Shown here: in pieces, positions 14,962-23,174 of the stretch | Layout of the letters: each line of letters opens with the position of its first letter | Position numbering within the stretch: the stretch's first letter is position 1 | The notes under the pieces: model-generated | What the model saw: the letters and a program-made list of their open reading frames with translations, nothing else | Told to the model about the DNA's origin: nothing | The model's database searches: none | Translations under genes and position numbers: made by a program | From: Campylobacterota bacterium | GTDB lineage: Bacteria > Campylobacterota > Campylobacteria > Campylobacterales > JAADDG01 | Length of the DNA: 23,409 nucleotides | Reading direction: 5' to 3' | NCBI GenBank assembly: GCA_013154075.1 | Contig: JAADDG010000208.1 | Location: 1-23,409 of the forward strand

Positions 14962-14967
14962 ATTATG
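14962..14967 (-). promoter_or_regulatory. Putative -10 element for mqnX-sppA-FAH
   Basis: The minus strand reads CATAAT, predicting a start near 14955 and a leader of about 23 bases. It sits back to back with the aroQ promoter in the 84-bp divergent gap 14933-15016. No -35 is recognisable. Confidence 0.35.
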
Positions 14968-14978
14968 CTACAAGTTGA

Positions 14979-14984
14979 TATAAT
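14979..14984 (+). promoter_or_regulatory. Putative -10 element for the aroQ-flagellar operon
   Basis: A perfect TATAAT, preceded by GTTGA, predicts a start near 14991 and a 26-base leader. It is the only good housekeeping-type promoter seen ahead of the ten-gene run ending with mnmA. No sigma-54 or sigma-28 element is seen in this gap, so the early flagellar genes here appear to be under housekeeping sigma control. Confidence 0.5.
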
Positions 14985-15016
14985 AATACCTTTAAAAATT
15001 TATATAAAGGTTAAAT

Positions 15017-15517
15017 ATGAGAGTTATGGTAATTCAAGGTCCGAACATCAATATGCTCGGAATCAGAGAGCAAAACATCTACGGCCCTATGAAAATGGAA
15101 GATATCCATAAACAGATGGAGGAGTTTGCCAAACAATACAACATCGAAGTCGAATTTTTTCAATCGAATTTAGAGGGAGAGTTAGTAGACAAGATTCAAG
15201 AGTGTTTGGGATACGCGGACGGTATCATCATAAACGCGGCAGCTTACACTCACACCTCCATTGCGATAAGAGACGCTATTGCCGCCGTATCTCTTCCGAC
15301 TATCGAAGTTCATATAAGCAATATCTATGCAAGAGAAAAATTCAGACATAAAAGTTTAATAGCTCCGGTATGCGCGGGACAAATTACCGGTTTTGGCCCA
15401 TACAGCTACCATCTTGCGATGATGGGAATGATTCAGATTCTAAACGAAATTCAAGCCATCAGAGCCCAACAAGCCGCGGCAGCTCAAGCCCAACAGCAGC
15501 AAAACAGCGGACAATGA
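15017..15517 (+). CDS. aroQ: 3-dehydroquinate dehydratase, type II
   Basis: Third step of the shikimate pathway, 3-dehydroquinate to 3-dehydroshikimate; cytoplasmic dodecamer in this family. 166 residues. Catalytic Tyr22 is in ENIYG-like context (EQNIYGPM), with INAAAYTHTS (72-81), the histidine His99 in VHISN, and arginines 106/110 (AREKFRHKS). The fold ends near residue 147; a Gln/Ala-rich tail (148-166, RAQQAAAAQAQQQQNSGQ region) follows and looks disordered. AAAGG at 15006-15010 with six-base spacing fixes the start. The stop overlaps the pepQ ATG as ATGA. The gene order aroQ-pepQ-folK-flhF is shared with H. pylori. Confidence 0.96.
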   Translation: MRVMVIQGPNINMLGIREQNIYGPMKMEDIHKQMEEFAKQYNIEVEFFQSNLEGELVDKIQECLGYADGIIINAAAYTHTSIAIRDAIAAVSLPTIEVHISNIYAREKFRHKSLIAPVCAGQITGFGPYSYHLAMMGMIQILNEIQAIRAQQAAAAQAQQQQNSGQ

Positions 15518-16539
15518 GAAATTACATTCTAAGAGACGAGAACGCCGTCTATTATGAGTGCGGCTTCTCGTGCGATAATGAAATCTTTTTAAAGTTATCC
15601 GACGAAGCTTTTTTCATTACCGATCCAAGATACACTATTGCCGCAAAAGAGAGCATAAAAAACGCCGAAGTGATAGAAGCAAACGATCTTTTCAAAGCGG
15701 CAAGAGAGATCCTTAGAAAGAAGAGAGCAAAAAGGCTTTTTTACAACCCGAAAGAGTGGCCTTTGGAAGATTTTAGAAAGATTTCCGAAAAAATTTCAAC
15801 CTACTTTTATCCAAAAAGCAACTTTTCACAAAAAAAGAGAATCATAAAAACACAAAAAGAGATAGAGCTTATAAAAAAAGCGGTTCATATAGGAGCCGAA
15901 GCTTTCGATGAATTTGCTCGATTTTTACAACAAAGCGGCGAAGGAAAAAACGAAAAAGAGCTCTTTTTCGAAATAAGCGCTATTTTGAGCAAAAAAGGTG
16001 AATATGATTTAAGTTTCACTCCAATTGTTGCAATAGGTGAAAATGCGGCGAAACCGCACGCAACGGCCACTAAAAAAAGCCTAAAAATCGGCGATTTAAT
16101 ATTGGTGGATGCCGGAGTGAAATATCGAAGGTACTGCTCGGATAGAACAAGAACGGCCGTCTTTGGCGACCATATAACTTTTAAAAAGGAGCAGCGTTTC
16201 AAAGACCGTAAAATTCAAAAAATTTACGATATCGTCCTAAAGGCTCAAGAGGCCGCCATAAAGGCGGTAAAACCCGGCGTAAAAGCCTATGAGGTGGATA
16301 AAAAGGCAAGAGAGGTTATCGAAGAAGCCGGCTATGGAAAATATTTCGTCCACTCCACCGGACACGGAGTGGGACTTGATATTCACGAGCTTCCCGTCAT
16401 CTCCTTCAAAGACAAAGAGACGATTTTGAAAGAGAATATGGTCTTTACGATAGAACCCGGCATCTACCTTGAAGGGGAGTTTGGCGTAAGAATCGAGGAT
16501 ATGGTGGTAGTTACGGAAAAAGGGTGCGAAATCCTATGA
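15514..16539 (+). CDS. pepQ: M24-family aminopeptidase (Xaa-Pro peptidase type)
   Basis: Cytoplasmic two-metal peptidase cleaving N-terminal residues, probably before proline. The start is the ATG overlapping the aroQ stop (ATGA), giving 341 residues; a longer reading of the frame back to 15370 only runs through aroQ in another frame. Residues 1-105 form the non-catalytic N-domain; the pita-bread catalytic domain follows. Metal ligands: Asp199 (ILVDAGVKY), Asp210 (CSDRTRTAVFG), His284 (STGHGVGLDIHE), Glu314 (FTIEPGIY) and Glu328 (GVRIEDM). His182 (KPHATA) is the usual substrate histidine. Methionine aminopeptidase is excluded by the N-domain and length. Its last four bases overlap the folK start. 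Confidence 0.92.
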   Translation: MRNYILRDENAVYYECGFSCDNEIFLKLSDEAFFITDPRYTIAAKESIKNAEVIEANDLFKAAREILRKKRAKRLFYNPKEWPLEDFRKISEKISTYFYPKSNFSQKKRIIKTQKEIELIKKAVHIGAEAFDEFARFLQQSGEGKNEKELFFEISAILSKKGEYDLSFTPIVAIGENAAKPHATATKKSLKIGDLILVDAGVKYRRYCSDRTRTAVFGDHITFKKEQRFKDRKIQKIYDIVLKAQEAAIKAVKPGVKAYEVDKKAREVIEEAGYGKYFVHSTGHGVGLDIHELPVISFKDKETILKENMVFTIEPGIYLEGEFGVRIEDMVVVTEKGCEIL

Positions 16540-17021
16540 GAAAAAATTTAAATAGGGATTTGGTACTGTTTTTCGACGGATTCTATCCCAAAAACCTCGA
16601 AAAAAGCCAAAAAAGGCATATCGCCACCGTAGGAATCGGAGGAAATATCGGAAACGTAAGAAGAAGATTCAAAAAACTCTTTAGGTATCTAAAAACTCAT
16701 CCTAAAGTGGATATCTTAAAAACCTCTCCGATTCTTAAAAATCCGCCTTTCGGTTTTTTGGATCAAGATGATTTTTACAACGCCGTGATAGTTTTAAAAA
16801 CCAATCTATCCCCTAAAGAGTTCCTAAACTTTCTACTTCATACCGAAAAACACTTCAAAAGGGAGAGGAAATTCAAAAATTCACCTCGCACTTTGGATAT
16901 GGATATTATTTTTTTTGATAAAATAAAATTAAATAAAAAAGACTTAAAAATTCCACATCCAAAATATAAAGAGAGAGATTCTGTAATGATTCCTTTAAAA
17001 TATATAGGGGCGAAAAGGTGA
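16536..17021 (+). CDS. folK: 6-hydroxymethyl-7,8-dihydropterin pyrophosphokinase
   Basis: Folate synthesis: transfers pyrophosphate from ATP to 6-hydroxymethyl-7,8-dihydropterin; cytoplasmic. From the ATG that overlaps the pepQ stop (ATGA) it has 161 residues; a GTG at 16524 would add four residues but has no spaced ribosome site. The HPPK fold starts at about 30 (ATVGIGGNIGNVRRRF); FLDQDDFYNAV (74-84) is the pterin/ATP region, RTLDMDIIFFD (118-128) holds the metal-binding Asp121 and Asp123, and HPKYKERDSVMIPL (141-154) is the closing motif. A 29-residue N-terminal extension precedes the domain. Its stop overlaps the GTG start of flhF. Confidence 0.93.
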   Translation: MRKNLNRDLVLFFDGFYPKNLEKSQKRHIATVGIGGNIGNVRRRFKKLFRYLKTHPKVDILKTSPILKNPPFGFLDQDDFYNAVIVLKTNLSPKEFLNFLLHTEKHFKRERKFKNSPRTLDMDIIFFDKIKLNKKDLKIPHPKYKERDSVMIPLKYIGAKR

Positions 17022-18298
17022 AACTCGTATCCTATACGGCACCGACTCCCGCGGAAGCTTTGAAAAAAGCTCAGATGGAACACGGAGAAGACGCCTTAGT
17101 TGTCAGCACCAAACAGATAAAGAAAGGGACTCTCGGAAGCGGCGGACTTTATGAAGTAGTCATCGTCTTAAACGAAGATAAAGAGAGCAAAAAGGAAACT
17201 CCTCCAAAAAAAGAGGAGACTAAAGAGGAGAAAGAAAAAATTTTGGACGACGACGTGCTTTTGGATATTTCAAACGCAGCCAGACAAATTTCGCAAATAG
17301 CGAAAGTCAGCGAGAGCAAACTCTCAGTAGAAGATGAAAAAGAGAAAGGCCCTTCTAAAGAAAACTCCTCGATAGATAAAGAGGAGATTTTAAAAGTAAA
17401 ACAGGAAATTTTAAAACTTTCCGATAAAATAAAAATTATTCAAAATATGCTTTGGGAAGAGAAAGGACCGTCCAAAGAGGAGCTCCCTATTCCTCCGGAG
17501 TTTTCGGAAATTTACAAAAAAGCCTCTCAAAGCGGAATGAGCAAAGATCACTTGCACGAAATTATGAAGCTGACTTTGGAAAATATGCCCTATAGAATGA
17601 GAAACAACACGGAAACCATCAAAAGATATTTCCAAGTCCTGCTTCAAAAAATCATTCCGATAAGAGTGGAACTCGATTTGCCAAAAGGCGCCAAAAAGAT
17701 AATGATGTTCGTAGGTCCTACGGGTGTTGGCAAAACGACCACTTTAGCCAAACTCGCCGCAAGATACTCTTTTGTAAAATACAAATACAAAACCGGTATC
17801 ATCACTTTGGATACCTACAGAATAGGAGCCGTGGAGCAGCTCTACCAATACGCCAAAATGATGAGACTTCCGATAGAGGACGTAGTCGATATCAACGATT
17901 TCGATAGAGCTATAAACTCTCTAAACAGATGCGATATAGTACTAATCGATACGGTAGGAAGCTCTCAGTACGATAAGGATAAGATAGGAAGATTAAAAAG
18001 AATTTTGGATAGAACCAATTTCGATATCGACGTAAACCTCGTTTTGTCATCCACTACGAAATTGGAAGATCTTATCGATATTTACGAGGGATTTTCCTTT
18101 TTGAATATCGATACGATCATCTTTACGAAAATGGATGAAACCAAGAATTTCGGAAATATCTTCTCCTTCGTATATGACATAAATAAACCTATAAGCTATT
18201 TTTCCATAGGTCAAGAGGTTCCCGACGACATTATGGAAGCAGAGGGAGAGTTTTTAATAAAATCAATATTTGAAGGTTTTAAAAAGAGTAAAAAATGA
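17018..18298 (+). CDS. flhF: Flagellar SRP-like GTPase FlhF
   Basis: SIMIBI-class GTPase that sets the polar site of flagellar assembly. 426 residues. The start is GTG at 17018, with AGGGG (17006-17010) seven bases upstream. Residues 1-52 form the conserved basic B-domain start (MKLVSYTAPTPAEALKKAQ), 55-155 are a charged linker, and 165-426 are the NG domain: G1 GPTGVGKT 233-240, DTYRIGAVEQL 265-275, G3 DTVGSSQYD 311-319 (other phyla have DTAG here), G4 TKMDE 370-374. Overlaps folK at the start and flhG at the end (ATGA). In Epsilonproteobacteria FlhF is also needed for sigma-54 flagellar gene expression. Confidence 0.96.
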   Translation: MKLVSYTAPTPAEALKKAQMEHGEDALVVSTKQIKKGTLGSGGLYEVVIVLNEDKESKKETPPKKEETKEEKEKILDDDVLLDISNAARQISQIAKVSESKLSVEDEKEKGPSKENSSIDKEEILKVKQEILKLSDKIKIIQNMLWEEKGPSKEELPIPPEFSEIYKKASQSGMSKDHLHEIMKLTLENMPYRMRNNTETIKRYFQVLLQKIIPIRVELDLPKGAKKIMMFVGPTGVGKTTTLAKLAARYSFVKYKYKTGIITLDTYRIGAVEQLYQYAKMMRLPIEDVVDINDFDRAINSLNRCDIVLIDTVGSSQYDKDKIGRLKRILDRTNFDIDVNLVLSSTTKLEDLIDIYEGFSFLNIDTIIFTKMDETKNFGNIFSFVYDINKPISYFSIGQEVPDDIMEAEGEFLIKSIFEGFKKSKK

Positions 18299-19164
18299 CG
18301 ACGAATCAAGCGGAAAAACTTCAAAAAATCGTTCAAAATCAAATTCCTAAAAAGGATGCGAAAACCAAATTTATCGCTATTACAAGCGGTAAAGGGGGAG
18401 TGGGTAAAAGTGCTATCAGCGCCAATTTAGCAAATCTTTTATCCAAACACGGGTATAAAGTTGCATTATTTGATGCCGATATAGGATTAGCTAATCTTGA
18501 TATTATCTTTAACGTCAAAGCGGAAAAAAATCTTTTAGACGTTTTAAAGGGTGAGGCTACCCTTGAGGATATCATGATTAGCATCAACGAGAATCTCGTT
18601 TTGATTCCGGGAGAAAACGGGGAAGAGATTTTAAAACATAGCGGCAGTTTTGTTTTTGAAAGGTTTTTGGACGAAGTTACCGTTCTTGACGATATAGACT
18701 ATTTTCTTATAGATACGGGAGCGGGCATAGGAGAAAACACGCAGGTTTTTTTAAAAGAAGCGGACGAAGTGATCGTGATCGTAGTGCCAGAACCGGCGGC
18801 CATTACGGACGCTTATGCTACGATCAAGGTAATGAGTAAATACAAAAACGACGTTAATTTGCTCTTTAATATGGTAAAAAACGAAAAAGAGGCAAACGCC
18901 ATCTTTAGCAAAATCTCTAAAGTGGCGAAAGAGAATATCGGAGATTTCCTGACTCTAAACAACTTAGGATATCTCCTTCATGATAAAATAGTTTTAAAAA
19001 GCGTTAAGCAAAGAATACTCTTTACCAAGGAGTTTCCGCACTCTTTAGCAAGCGAAAACCTGCAAGATGTAGTCTCCTCTCTCATCTATAAGATGGAACG
19101 AAAAATGCTTGATAGGAAAAGGAGTTTCGGAGATTTCTTCAAAAGGATAGTCGAGCAATTCTAA
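18295..19164 (+). CDS. flhG: Flagellar number regulator, MinD/ParA-like ATPase FlhG
   Basis: Membrane-associated ATPase that limits flagellar number and activates FlhF GTPase; in Campylobacter it also influences division-site placement. 289 residues. The N-terminal NQAEKLQKIV (4-13) matches the DQAxxLR activator helix that stimulates FlhF. The deviant Walker A SGKGGVGKS is at 31-39 with both lysines, followed by LFDADIGLANLD (58-69) and DTGAG near 142. The C-terminal basic/hydrophobic stretch (FGDFFKRIVEQF) could serve as a membrane-targeting helix. Also called ylxH. Overlaps flhF as ATGA. Confidence 0.95.
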   Translation: MTTNQAEKLQKIVQNQIPKKDAKTKFIAITSGKGGVGKSAISANLANLLSKHGYKVALFDADIGLANLDIIFNVKAEKNLLDVLKGEATLEDIMISINENLVLIPGENGEEILKHSGSFVFERFLDEVTVLDDIDYFLIDTGAGIGENTQVFLKEADEVIVIVVPEPAAITDAYATIKVMSKYKNDVNLLFNMVKNEKEANAIFSKISKVAKENIGDFLTLNNLGYLLHDKIVLKSVKQRILFTKEFPHSLASENLQDVVSSLIYKMERKMLDRKRSFGDFFKRIVEQF

Positions 19165-19174
19165 AAGGCGAAAA

Positions 19175-19489
19175 GTGAAAGCGGAGCGTTTTATCTATTT
19201 TTTTACGGTTAGCGGTTTTTTTATAGGACTCGCTTTCTCGATAATAAACTTCTCCAAACCAGAAGATTTGATTATTTACACGTTGGAGATAACGCTCTTT
19301 TGTTACCTTTTGATACATTTTGTCATAGTCTATTTCGTAGATGCGGACGGAAACCTAAAAAATATTTTCAAAAAAGAGATATACGAACAGGATATAGACA
19401 ACTATGTCTATGAGTTGAAAGAGAGAGAGAAGAAAATGAACTCTCACATAAAAGATATAGAAACTATGGAAAATAAAGAGAGCAACTAA
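19175..19489 (+). CDS. Small two-helix membrane protein in the flagellar cluster
   Basis: A 104-residue protein with a GTG start at 19175, supported by AAAGGCG (19164-19170) just upstream. Two hydrophobic helices at about 6-25 and 32-55 are joined by a short charged loop, followed by a highly charged, probably helical cytoplasmic tail (61-104, many Lys and Glu). No motif is recognisable. A small membrane protein in the same place between flhG and fliA is, as I recall, present in H. pylori and C. jejuni, so it appears to be a conserved unnamed member of this cluster. It lies 10 bases after flhG and 17 before fliA. A role in flagellar placement or FlhG membrane recruitment is only a guess from position. 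Confidence 0.8.
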   Translation: MKAERFIYFFTVSGFFIGLAFSIINFSKPEDLIIYTLEITLFCYLLIHFVIVYFVDADGNLKNIFKKEIYEQDIDNYVYELKEREKKMNSHIKDIETMENKESN

Positions 19490-19506
19490 AACGGAAGGCG
19501 GGGAGA

Positions 19507-20220
19507 ATGTTAAATAAAGATAAAGTCGTTAAAGAGTATCAAAAGAGTTTGAGAGCGGATCAGGATAATATGGTGCTTCAATTTATGCCGGCGGTTAGGG
19601 GTATGGCCTACCGACTAAAAGAGAGGCTTCCCTCCTCTGTTGCGGTTGAAGATCTCATCTCTATCGGAACGGAGGAGATGATAAAGCTTTCGAGAAAATA
19701 TGACAAAGATATAAACAACTCCTTTTGGGGATACGCCAAAAAGAGAGTTTACGGCTCTATGCTCGATTACCTAAGGAGTCTTGACGTAGTTAGCAGAAGC
19801 AGCAGAAGACTTATAAAATCTATCGAAAGCGAAGTGGCAAGATATCTAAACGAACATCAAGAAGAACCGAGCAACGAATATCTCGCCGATCTGCTCGGAG
19901 AGAGCGTAGAGAAGATAAAAGAGGCAAGAAGAGCCTCCGAAATAGCTTCCAATATGCCTCTAAACGAACAGTTGGCTATCTTCGAGGAAAAGAGCGTAGA
20001 TGAAATAATAGAAAAAGAGCAACTAATAGAGCACATAAGAGATATTTTGGCTACTCTTAGCGAAAGAGAGCAGATGATCATTCAGCTATACTATTTCGAA
20101 GAGCTGAATCTAAAAGAGATAAGCTCGATCCTAAATATAAGCGAATCGAGAATTTCGCAGATTCATAAAAAATTGATAAGAACCATAAGAGAGAGAATAG
20201 CCGGAGAGGACGATGGCTGA
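19507..20220 (+). CDS. fliA: Flagellar sigma factor sigma-28
   Basis: RNA polymerase sigma factor for late flagellar genes. 237 residues, usual length. Region 2 (about 24-95) contains EDLISIGTEEMIKL and the FWGYAKKRVYGSMLDYLRSL promoter-melting segment; region 3 covers about 100-150; region 4 (178-232) holds the helix-turn-helix LNLKEISSILNISESRISQI. The start follows a purine-rich GGAAGG/GGGGAG stretch. It overlaps fliM by 8 bp. A matching sigma-28-type promoter lies at 23172-23198, ahead of the partial gene at the window end. The anti-sigma gene flgM is not in the window. Confidence 0.96.
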   Translation: MLNKDKVVKEYQKSLRADQDNMVLQFMPAVRGMAYRLKERLPSSVAVEDLISIGTEEMIKLSRKYDKDINNSFWGYAKKRVYGSMLDYLRSLDVVSRSSRRLIKSIESEVARYLNEHQEEPSNEYLADLLGESVEKIKEARRASEIASNMPLNEQLAIFEEKSVDEIIEKEQLIEHIRDILATLSEREQMIIQLYYFEELNLKEISSILNISESRISQIHKKLIRTIRERIAGEDDG

Positions 20221-21283
20221 TATCTTAAGTCAAGAAGAGATAGACGCCCTTTTAGAAGTTATTGACGAAGAGGGGGAACCGGAGAGTTTAGAGAAAAATT
20301 TAGAATCTCCGGCCCAAAAACAGGTAGTCTTATACGATTTCAAACGTCCCAATCGTATAAGCAAAGAGCAAATAAGAGCCATCAGAGGAATTCACGACAA
20401 GATGGCAAGAAACCTCTCCTCCCACATCTCCTCGGTCATGAGATCGATTGTGGAGATCCAGCTTCACTCCGTCGATCAGATGACATACGGCGAATTTTTG
20501 ATGAGTCTTCCAAGCCCCACAAGTTTCAACGTCTTTAGCATGAAACCGCTTGACGGAAGCGCGGTACTGGAGATAAACCCCTCAATAGCGTTTGTCATGA
20601 TAGACAGATTGCTTGGAGGTAGAGGCGACGTATACGAAGCTTCAAGAGAGCTAACCGATATAGAATTAAATCTTTTAGATACGATCCTAAAAATAATCAT
20701 TCAAAATCTAAAAGAGGCATGGTCTTCCGTAATAGATATCTATCCGTCCATAGAAACGAAAGAATCAAGCCCGAGCGTCGTTCAAATCGTATCTCAAAAC
20801 GAAATAGTCATTATGGTGGTGATGGAGATCATTATCGGAAACAATCACGGAATGATCAATATAGCCTATCCGGTTATCTATCTTGAGTCTATCTTATCGC
20901 GCCTCGCAAGCAGAGATGTAGTCATAGGAGAGGCGACAAGCTCCAAAAAAAGTAGAAACAAGGAGTTAAAAGAGCTTATAAAAAGAGCCGACATTTTATG
21001 CGAAGTGATACTCGGCGGAGCGAAAATGAGCGTTAGAGAGCTTTTGGAGCTCAAAAAAGGTGATATAATACGCCTTGATAGAAGTGCTGACGATAAAGCT
21101 CTCCTTACGATAGATCAAAAAGATCTCTTTTTGGGAGAGATAGGACTTAGAAGATATAGAAAATCGATAAAAATCACGGAAATTCTAAAAACCGATAAAG
21201 ACGAAATAAAAGAGATCCTCGAAACTTTGGAAGAGGAGAGATACAAAAAGATTTCACTGGAGAATAAGAAAGCCGAAGCATGA
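20213..21283 (+). CDS. fliM: Flagellar motor switch protein FliM
   Basis: C-ring switch component that binds phosphorylated CheY and reverses or stops the motor; cytoplasmic face of the basal body. 356 residues. The N-terminal peptide LSQEEIDALL (5-14) is the CheY-P-binding motif. The CheC-like middle domain runs from about 45 to 245 (including DRLLGGRG at 131-138), and the FliN/SpoA-type C-domain from about 255 to 330 (MSVRELLELKKGDIIRLD). Starts within the end of fliA and overlaps fliY as ATGA. Confidence 0.96.
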   Translation: MADILSQEEIDALLEVIDEEGEPESLEKNLESPAQKQVVLYDFKRPNRISKEQIRAIRGIHDKMARNLSSHISSVMRSIVEIQLHSVDQMTYGEFLMSLPSPTSFNVFSMKPLDGSAVLEINPSIAFVMIDRLLGGRGDVYEASRELTDIELNLLDTILKIIIQNLKEAWSSVIDIYPSIETKESSPSVVQIVSQNEIVIMVVMEIIIGNNHGMINIAYPVIYLESILSRLASRDVVIGEATSSKKSRNKELKELIKRADILCEVILGGAKMSVRELLELKKGDIIRLDRSADDKALLTIDQKDLFLGEIGLRRYRKSIKITEILKTDKDEIKEILETLEEERYKKISLENKKAEA

Positions 21284-22155
21284 ACGAATTTATACAGCTT
21301 TTCGAAAAAGAGATAGTATCCATCATAGAGGGACTGACGGGGCAGGCTCCCTCAATCTCTCTTGAAAAAGAGGAGGAGATAACCGATTCCACAAATATAA
21401 TGACGCCGTTTGCCTTCTCCAAAATAGAAGCAAGCGGAGATCTCGAAGCGAAACTATCTTTGATATTTCCTCCTCAAATAGCTACCTCTTTGGCGGATTT
21501 TATGCTTGGAGGCGAGGGAGAGGCGAAAGATGAGATGAATGAAGAGGATATGGACGCTTTCAAAGAGATAGTATCCAATATATTCGGAAGCTTCTCCACC
21601 ACTCTATCCGCTCAAAAAGATCTGCCAAAACTCTCCTTTCAGGTAGAAGAGGCAAAATTTTACTCCGATCTGGAAGAGGCCGATCTATCCGCTTTTAAAA
21701 AGCTTTTTGTATATAAATTCTCCATAGGAGAGATAGAGGATAAGATCTATTTTCTTTTGGACTCGAATTTAGTAGATAAACTGACGGATAAAAATGCAAA
21801 AGAGGATCAACCCGTCCAAAACGAAACAGCCTCGAAACCACCCCAAGAGAGTAGCTGTCCTCCCGAATCGGGAGAAAATCTATCGCCCGAAGAGCTTAGA
21901 AACATCTCTTTGATTTTGGATGTCAAACTCCCCGTTAGAGTGAGAATAGGCACAAAAAAGATGCTCTTAAAAGATGTACTGAATATGGACATAGGATCGG
22001 TTATAGAGCTCGATCAGCTCGCAAACGAACCTCTCGATATCTTGGTGGGAGATAGAGTCATAGCCAAAGGGGAAGTCGTGATAGTGGACGGAAATTTCGG
22101 CGTACAGATAGTGGCTATCGGAACGCAAAAAGAGAGATTGGAACAGCTTAGATAA
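21280..22155 (+). CDS. fliY: Flagellar motor switch protein FliY
   Basis: C-ring component combining a CheC-like domain with a C-terminal FliN/SpoA domain. 291 residues, shorter than B. subtilis FliY, and lacking its N-terminal CheY-binding peptide. The CheC-like part is about 1-165; an acidic, Pro/Ser-rich linker is at about 170-205; the SpoA domain (208-285) includes LDVKLPVRVRIG and VIELDQLANEPLDILV. The phosphatase motif (D/S)x3Ex2N is degenerate: Asp92 and Glu96 are present, but the Asn position is Ser99, with Asn100 one residue late, so CheY-P phosphatase activity is doubtful. Starts in the fliM stop (ATGA); its TAA shares its last base with the mnmA ATG. Confidence 0.94.
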   Translation: MNEFIQLFEKEIVSIIEGLTGQAPSISLEKEEEITDSTNIMTPFAFSKIEASGDLEAKLSLIFPPQIATSLADFMLGGEGEAKDEMNEEDMDAFKEIVSNIFGSFSTTLSAQKDLPKLSFQVEEAKFYSDLEEADLSAFKKLFVYKFSIGEIEDKIYFLLDSNLVDKLTDKNAKEDQPVQNETASKPPQESSCPPESGENLSPEELRNISLILDVKLPVRVRIGTKKMLLKDVLNMDIGSVIELDQLANEPLDILVGDRVIAKGEVVIVDGNFGVQIVAIGTQKERLEQLR

Positions 22156-23174
22156 TGGCTAAAATTCTCGTGGCTATGAGCGGAGGGGTGGACTCTTCGG
22201 TAAGCGCTTATCTTTTGCAAAAAGCGGGGCATGAGATAGAGGGAGTATATTTTAAACTTCACAAAAACGAAAAGTATCATCAAGAAAACATCAAAAACGT
22301 TCAAAAGGTGGCCTCATATCTAAATATTCCCTATCGAGTCGTCGATTTTCAAGAAAAGTTTCAAAAAGAGGTTTACGACTACTTCATAAAAAGCTACAAA
22401 GAAGGGCTCACTCCAAATCCCTGCGTCGTTTGCAACAAAATTATAAAACTGGGACTTTTGGTAGATTACGCCAAAAAAGAGGGCTTTGATAAAATAGCTA
22501 CGGGACACTACGCAAAAATCAAAGACAATTTCATATGGGAGGCCAAAGATAAAAGCAAAGATCAAAGCTACTTCTTAGCCTTCGTAAAAAGAGAAAATCT
22601 TCCTTTCGTGGAATTTCCCCTAAGCGATCTTTTAAAAGAAGAGGTAAAAGAGATAGCCAAAAACATCGAAGTGTTAAGAGAGATAGAGAAGCAAAAAGAG
22701 AGTACGGAAATATGCTTCGTAGAAAACAGCTATATAGATATCTTGAAAGATCATTATGAAATAGATCTGCCCGGCAAAGTGATAAATCAAAAAGGCGAAA
22801 TTATCGGAGAACATAGAGGATATATGCACTATACGATAGGCAAAAGGAAAGGTTTTAGAGTTTTCAAGGCCACAAAACCCCACTATGTGCTAAAAATCGA
22901 CTCGTCCAAAAATTTAATCACCGTCGGAGAAAAAGAGGAGCTCGATAGATTCGAATTTAAAATAGAGGATATAAATTTCTTCGTAAACGAAAAAGAGTTC
23001 GACTCTCACGTCAAAATAAGATACAGAAGCCCGAAAATCCCATGCAAAGTCAAAATAAAAGACAACGAAGCGACCATCTATCTAAACAAAAGCGTTCAAG
23101 GAGTAGCGCCGGGACAAGCCGCGGTATTTTACGAAGGAGAGAAAGTAATCGGCGGAGGCTGGATAAAAGAATAA
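22155..23174 (+). CDS. mnmA: tRNA-specific 2-thiouridylase
   Basis: ATP-dependent PP-loop enzyme that thiolates U34 of Lys, Glu and Gln tRNAs; cytoplasmic. 339 residues, slightly shorter than the E. coli protein. PP-loop SGGVDSS at 9-15; catalytic Cys90 in PNPCVVCNK; second catalytic Cys187 in STEICFV; IGKRKG and GQAAVFY late in the protein fit the family C-domains. The start overlaps the fliY stop as TAATG, so translation is likely coupled to the switch genes. The stop codon TAA forms the first three bases of the sigma-28 -35 element of the next gene. Confidence 0.96.
   Translation: MAKILVAMSGGVDSSVSAYLLQKAGHEIEGVYFKLHKNEKYHQENIKNVQKVASYLNIPYRVVDFQEKFQKEVYDYFIKSYKEGLTPNPCVVCNKIIKLGLLVDYAKKEGFDKIATGHYAKIKDNFIWEAKDKSKDQSYFLAFVKRENLPFVEFPLSDLLKEEVKEIAKNIEVLREIEKQKESTEICFVENSYIDILKDHYEIDLPGKVINQKGEIIGEHRGYMHYTIGKRKGFRVFKATKPHYVLKIDSSKNLITVGEKEELDRFEFKIEDINFFVNEKEFDSHVKIRYRSPKIPCKVKIKDNEATIYLNKSVQGVAPGQAAVFYEGEKVIGGGWIKE

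Noticed and set aside
15370..15513. N-terminal extension of the pepQ frame back to 15370.
   Set aside because: It runs through the end of aroQ in another frame, has no family similarity, and the ATGA junction at 15514 gives a normal PepQ length.
16524..16535. GTG start for folK, four residues upstream of the ATG.
   Set aside because: The only GG-rich sequence touches the GTG itself with no spacing; the ATG overlapping the pepQ stop matches the coupling seen at other junctions of the operon.
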